A DNA stretch of 7,663 nucleotides from an uncultured Lentisphaeria bacterium (GTDB lineage: Bacteria > Verrucomicrobiota > Lentisphaeria > Victivallales > Victivallaceae): contig CAIJKT010000513.1 in assembly GCA_903821255.1 (NCBI GenBank), positions 1 to 7,663 on the forward strand, in the 5' to 3' direction. Shown piece by piece: positions 6,353-7,663 of the stretch. Numbering within the stretch: the stretch's first letter is position 1; every line of letters begins with the position of its first letter. A program made the position numbers and the translations under genes. The notes under the pieces are model-generated. The model was given only the letters and a program-made list of their open reading frames with translations. It was not told where the DNA came from and did no database searches.

Positions 6353-7663
6353 ATGAATATAATTACAGGCTTAAACGATGGAATGGAAATCTGGCCTCCG
6401 CCGCAGGAATTGCATTCCCTCCCCAATGAAAAATCTTTTTTGCAGAAAGATCTTGACGGCAATATCAGATGGAACTCGGCGACGCCGCCAACTGCCGGAG
6501 CTCATGAATTTGCCGCAAAAAACAGATTGAAAATCATTTATAATTTTTGTCCGGATAATTTTTATTTCTGCATTGGCGGAGAGTTCAGCCCGCAGTGCAA
6601 AAGAATGCTTTATCTTGACCGCCAGGGATATTATCTGCGGATATCGTCTGCCGGAATCCTGGCCGAAGCGAATACTGCGGAAGGATTGTTCTATGCTTTG
6701 ATTACTTCCACCCGGTTGCTGGAAAAATATCCGGAGATCCGGGCGGTCGAGATATTTGACCGTCCGAACTGCGAACACCGGGGAATCATGATTGACCTCG
6801 CCAGAGTGGTCGAAAGTCCGGGATTCATCATCTCGCTGCTGCCTTTCCTGGCGGAATGCAAGTTTAATCAGATATATCTGTACCTGGAGAATAAATTACA
6901 GTTTAAAAGCCATCCGCTGCTGGCGCATCCATGCGCGTGGTCGCATGAAGAAGTCACAAATCTGATACTTCGGGCGGCAGAATTCCATGTGGAAATTATT
7001 CCAATGCTGGCTACCATCGGGCATATGGAATCAATGCTGAAGCACCCGGCATATAAACATCTGAAAGCACGAAATACCGGCGACCATCTGGATACGGATC
7101 TTCCGGCGGCAAAAGAGTTCATTGACTCTATGATTGATGAAATCTGCACTTTGTTTAAATCAGGGTATGTTCATCTGGCCGGAGACGAATGTCCGTATCT
7201 CGGCGCGGATAAGCCGGAGACGGTCCGCAAATATGCAGCGTTTGTCAATTATATGGCGGAACGTTTGCGGCAGCACGGCCGTCGCGGCATTATCTGGGGC
7301 GATATGATCGAGAAATATCCGGAGTTGATGAAGAATCTTGACAAAAGCCTGATCCCGGTGGTCTGGAAATATGGTCCGATGGACGATATGCTGATGCCGC
7401 TGCCGGAGGATTTCGTGAAGGCTGGTTTCGACACGGCGCTGGCTCCGGCGATTCTGGCGGATGAGCCGTTCCTGCCGACGGTTGAGCGGCTGACCCGCAA
7501 TATTCCGTATCTGCTGCGCCGTACCGGAATGTGGGGAACCATTAATTGCATGTGGGAACCGCGGACGCAGAATCTGTCCGTCGCCAGACTGGGCATGGCA
7601 ATTGCCGGGGCATATTCCTGGATGCCGTTCTTTCAAACGGACGGACTGATGCGGCGGGCTTCG
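6353..7663 (+). CDS. Glycoside hydrolase family 20-like protein, cytoplasmic, partial (C-terminus beyond the right edge)
   Basis: The first 437 residues are visible. There is no signal peptide, so it should act in the cytoplasm on imported oligosaccharides. Residues about 60-135 form the small domain that precedes family-20 barrels, with GYYLRISSAGILAEANTAEG near 92-111. The barrel opens with R143-G-I-M-I-D148-L-A-R151, a much closer match to the usual RGxMxDxxR than in the exported relative. I216-P-M-L-A-T-I-G-H224 corresponds to the PEIDxPGH strand, and V273-H274-L-A-G-D278-E279 is the HxGxDE motif with the catalytic Asp-Glu pair. W315, W338, W394 and W401 are likely pocket residues. The family cleaves terminal beta-linked N-acetylhexosamines, though members with other hexosides exist. 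The start is the first in-frame ATG after the promoter; AAGGA at 6335-6339 is 13 nt upstream, longer than usual. It is divergent from the regulator and probably under its control. Confidence 0.87.
   Translation, partial: MNIITGLNDGMEIWPPPQELHSLPNEKSFLQKDLDGNIRWNSATPPTAGAHEFAAKNRLKIIYNFCPDNFYFCIGGEFSPQCKRMLYLDRQGYYLRISSAGILAEANTAEGLFYALITSTRLLEKYPEIRAVEIFDRPNCEHRGIMIDLARVVESPGFIISLLPFLAECKFNQIYLYLENKLQFKSHPLLAHPCAWSHEEVTNLILRAAEFHVEIIPMLATIGHMESMLKHPAYKHLKARNTGDHLDTDLPAAKEFIDSMIDEICTLFKSGYVHLAGDECPYLGADKPETVRKYAAFVNYMAERLRQHGRRGIIWGDMIEKYPELMKNLDKSLIPVVWKYGPMDDMLMPLPEDFVKAGFDTALAPAILADEPFLPTVERLTRNIPYLLRRTGMWGTINCMWEPRTQNLSVARLGMAIAGAYSWMPFFQTDGLMRRAS

Noticed and set aside
6371..7636. Several minus-strand open frames opposite the right-hand glycoside hydrolase
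   Set aside because: They are antisense to the family-20 coding sequence, low in recognisable motifs and rich in Arg, as shadow frames tend to be.

Overview
The window looks like a carbohydrate-use locus from a bacterium of the Lentisphaerota (Victivallales-like) or a nearby Planctomycetes-Verrucomicrobia-Chlamydiae lineage. This rests on gene content: a pseudopilin-like protein with the H-X9-DG signature set between glycosidase and Gfo/Idh/MocA genes, next to a GntR/LacI-type chimeric regulator. The taxonomic call is inference, since no rRNA or other marker gene is present.

Layout. Five genes lie on the minus strand and read leftward: a GntR/LacI-type regulator (6109 to 4973), a short H-X9-DG pseudopilin-like protein (4911 to 4144), an exported family-20-like glycoside hydrolase (4082 to 1743), a Gfo/Idh/MocA oxidoreductase (1659 to 589) and a second Gfo/Idh/MocA oxidoreductase that starts at 602 and leaves the window on the left. 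Gaps are 61, 61 and 83 bp, and the last pair overlaps by 14 bp, so they could form one transcription unit. I see no convincing terminator inside it. On the plus strand, a second family-20-like glycoside hydrolase without a signal peptide starts at 6353 and leaves the window on the right.

Control region. The 243 bp between the regulator and the plus-strand hydrolase hold two back-to-back sigma70-type promoters, both with 17-bp spacers. The regulator promoter has a perfect palindrome (arms CATGTA/TACATG) inside its spacer. The hydrolase promoter has a perfect 10-bp inverted repeat (AAGCATACAT/ATGTATGCTT) over its expected transcription start and an extra AAGCATAC half site in its spacer. The two sites share the string ACATGTATT. 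This is the expected layout for an autoregulated repressor that also controls the divergent gene.

The main oddity is that the regulator reads as one continuous GntR/LacI-type protein except for a single in-frame amber codon (TAG, 5702-5704, codon 136), early in the sugar-binding domain. It is a recent nonsense mutation, a sequence error or a case of amber readthrough. If it is a true null, the operators would have lost their cognate repressor.

Proposed working model (inference): the exported family-20 enzyme trims amino-sugar-containing glycans outside the cytoplasm, the cytoplasmic one finishes imported oligosaccharides, and the two oxidoreductases act on released sugars. The pseudopilin-like protein may serve at the cell surface, but its role is unknown.
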